Assembly: GCA_002725175.2 (NCBI GenBank)
Contig: PBQX02000027.1
Span: forward strand, 1-53,980
Source: CACKLF01 sp002725175
GTDB lineage: Bacteria > Pseudomonadota > Alphaproteobacteria > Rhodobacterales > Rhodobacteraceae
Direction: 5' to 3'
DNA: 53,980 nucleotides
In this document: piece by piece, positions 53,314 to 53,980 of the stretch
How positions within the stretch are numbered: the stretch's first letter is position 1
How the letters are laid out: each line of letters opens with the position of its first letter
Made by a program: the position numbers and the translations under genes
The notes under the pieces: generated by a model
Databases searched by the model: none
Told to the model about the DNA's origin: nothing
The model's input: the letters and a program-made list of their open reading frames with translations, nothing else

Positions 53314-53980
53314 TTAGTTTAACATCATCTTAACAATATCAACCATTCTACACACATAACCCCATTCATTATCATACCAAGCATAAACTTTTACCTGAGT
53401 TTCATTAATCACCATGGTTGAAGGCCCGTCAATAATTGTCGAGCGAGAATCATGAGTGTAATCTGCTGATACAAGAGGACGATCCTCATAACCCAAAATT
53501 TCATTTAAGTACGAATCAGCAGCACTCCTAAATTTCTCATTTATTTCTTCTCTAGTAGTGGGCTTCTTCAGTTCAAAAACACAGTCAGTAAGCGATGCAT
53601 TTAAAAGCGGCACACGAACCGCATGACCGTCTAGTTTACCTCTCAAATCTGGAAAAATGTGAGATATTGCGGTAGCAGAACCTGTTGTGGTTGGTATTAA
53701 TGAATTTAAGGCCGATCGCGCTCGTCTTAAATCCTTCGCGGGCCTATCAACTATAGTTTGCGTATTTGTNACATCGTGTATGGTTGTAATGCTTCCATGA
53801 ATAATCCCGATTTCCTCGTGCAATACTTTTATAACTGGAGCAATACAATTTGTNGTACAGCTAGCCGCCGTAAATACCATATTTTCTTGCGCCTTATATA
53901 NCTCATGGTTAACACCATAAACAATATTTAATGCACCCTCATCCTTTACCGGTGAAGAGACTAATACTTGCTGTATTTGG
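53314..53980 (-). CDS. ArsJ-associated glyceraldehyde-3-phosphate dehydrogenase (partial)
   Basis: The C-terminal two thirds of a GAPDH, open to the window edge at 53980. The nucleophilic cysteine lies in TAASCXTNC, preceded by GALNIVYGVN. HDXTNTQ, DLRRARSALNSLIPTTTGSA, the substrate loop, and WYDNEWGYVCRMVD at the end are standard GAPDH parts. VPLLNASLTDCVFELKK, in place of the VPTPNVS usual in glycolytic enzymes, marks the ArsJ-associated branch. It probably uses arsenate to make 1-arseno-3-phosphoglycerate. Upstream genes (often arsR) lie outside the window. Confidence 0.92.
   Translation of the reverse strand, partial: QIQQVLVSSPVKDEGALNIVYGVNHEXYKAQENMVFTAASCXTNCIAPVIKVLHEEIGIIHGSITTIHDXTNTQTIVDRPAKDLRRARSALNSLIPTTTGSATAISHIFPDLRGKLDGHAVRVPLLNASLTDCVFELKKPTTREEINEKFRSAADSYLNEILGYEDRPLVSADYTHDSRSTIIDGPSTMVINETQVKVYAWYDNEWGYVCRMVDIVKMMLN

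Overview
The window is a chromosomal segment of an AT-rich alphaproteobacterium, most likely a low-GC marine member of or near the Rhodobacterales. This placement is an inference. It rests on MipZ and a TrcR/DUF1013 regulator, a 44-residue aa3-type cytochrome oxidase subunit IV, a cysteine-free L31, family-4-like UDG next to moaB, and gene orders such as pyrB-pyrC-plsY, uvrC-pgsA-moaD-moaE and gshA/rsmE/ubiA. I saw no rRNA, tRNA, insertion sequence, prophage or CRISPR array. Coding density is very high, with many 1-4 nt gene overlaps and many TTG or GTG starts. Isolated N bases are scattered through about 8.3-21.5, 31.6-32.7 and 43-53.9 kb and rarely disturb reading frames, so they look like ambiguous calls rather than gaps.

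Layout. 0-2.2 kb: ribosome/tRNA-modification operon rpsP(partial)-rimM-trmD-rplS-rpmE. 2.2-8.9 kb: cell division and envelope genes (mipZ, SPOR-tailed D-Ala-D-Ala carboxypeptidase), clpS with an RsmC-like methyltransferase, an SDR lacking its catalytic lysine, trcR, a quinone oxidoreductase, and rpsU overlapping a tiny cox subunit IV gene tail to tail. 8.9-13.4 kb: MBL-fold hydrolase with DmdC-like acyl-CoA dehydrogenase, tsaC/sua5, yqgE. 13.4-21.2 kb: DsbD-type N-terminal domain protein, RND efflux pump with adaptor, moaB, degenerate UDG, GST. 21.3-24.1 kb: pyrB, a dihydroorotase-like protein without metal ligands, plsY. 24.1-30.4 kb: gshA, rsmE, ubiA, moaE/moaD, pgsA, uvrC. 30.4-30.8 kb: a 403-bp gene-free AT-rich stretch with two DnaA-box-like motifs, a CtrA-like motif and a hairpin terminator. 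30.8-33.6 kb: operon of S49 peptidase, a 58-residue Cys-rich membrane peptide, a Ca/Na antiporter and a pteridine-reductase-like SDR. 33.7-39 kb: CaiB CoA-transferase, ABC-2 exporter, glutaryl-CoA dehydrogenase and agmatinase. 39-40.6 kb: SelO. 40.7-46.8 kb: cobalamin salvage and uptake (cobU; cobalamin riboswitch-btuF-btuC-btuD-cobT-cobS-cobC). 46.9-48.5 kb: PiT phosphate transporter preceded by nine perfect copies of a hexanucleotide. 48.5-51.9 kb: redoxin, rpe, waaA, EamA transporter. 52-54 kb: arsJ with the 3' part of its partner GAPDH.

How the genes work together. The B12 block contains uptake and nucleotide-loop assembly genes but no corrin-ring genes, and a cobalamin riboswitch heads the six-gene minus-strand run, so it reads as a B12/cobinamide salvage locus. 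The right edge holds the GAPDH-ArsJ route, which converts arsenate to 1-arseno-3-phosphoglycerate and exports it. A PiT transporter, a usual entry route for arsenate, lies about 4 kb away. The most unusual items are three proteins with missing catalytic residues (SDR, dihydroorotase-like, UDG), a TrmD with a changed GRYEG motif, the hexanucleotide tract before pit, and the origin-like intergenic stretch. I did not find a clearly novel multi-gene system.
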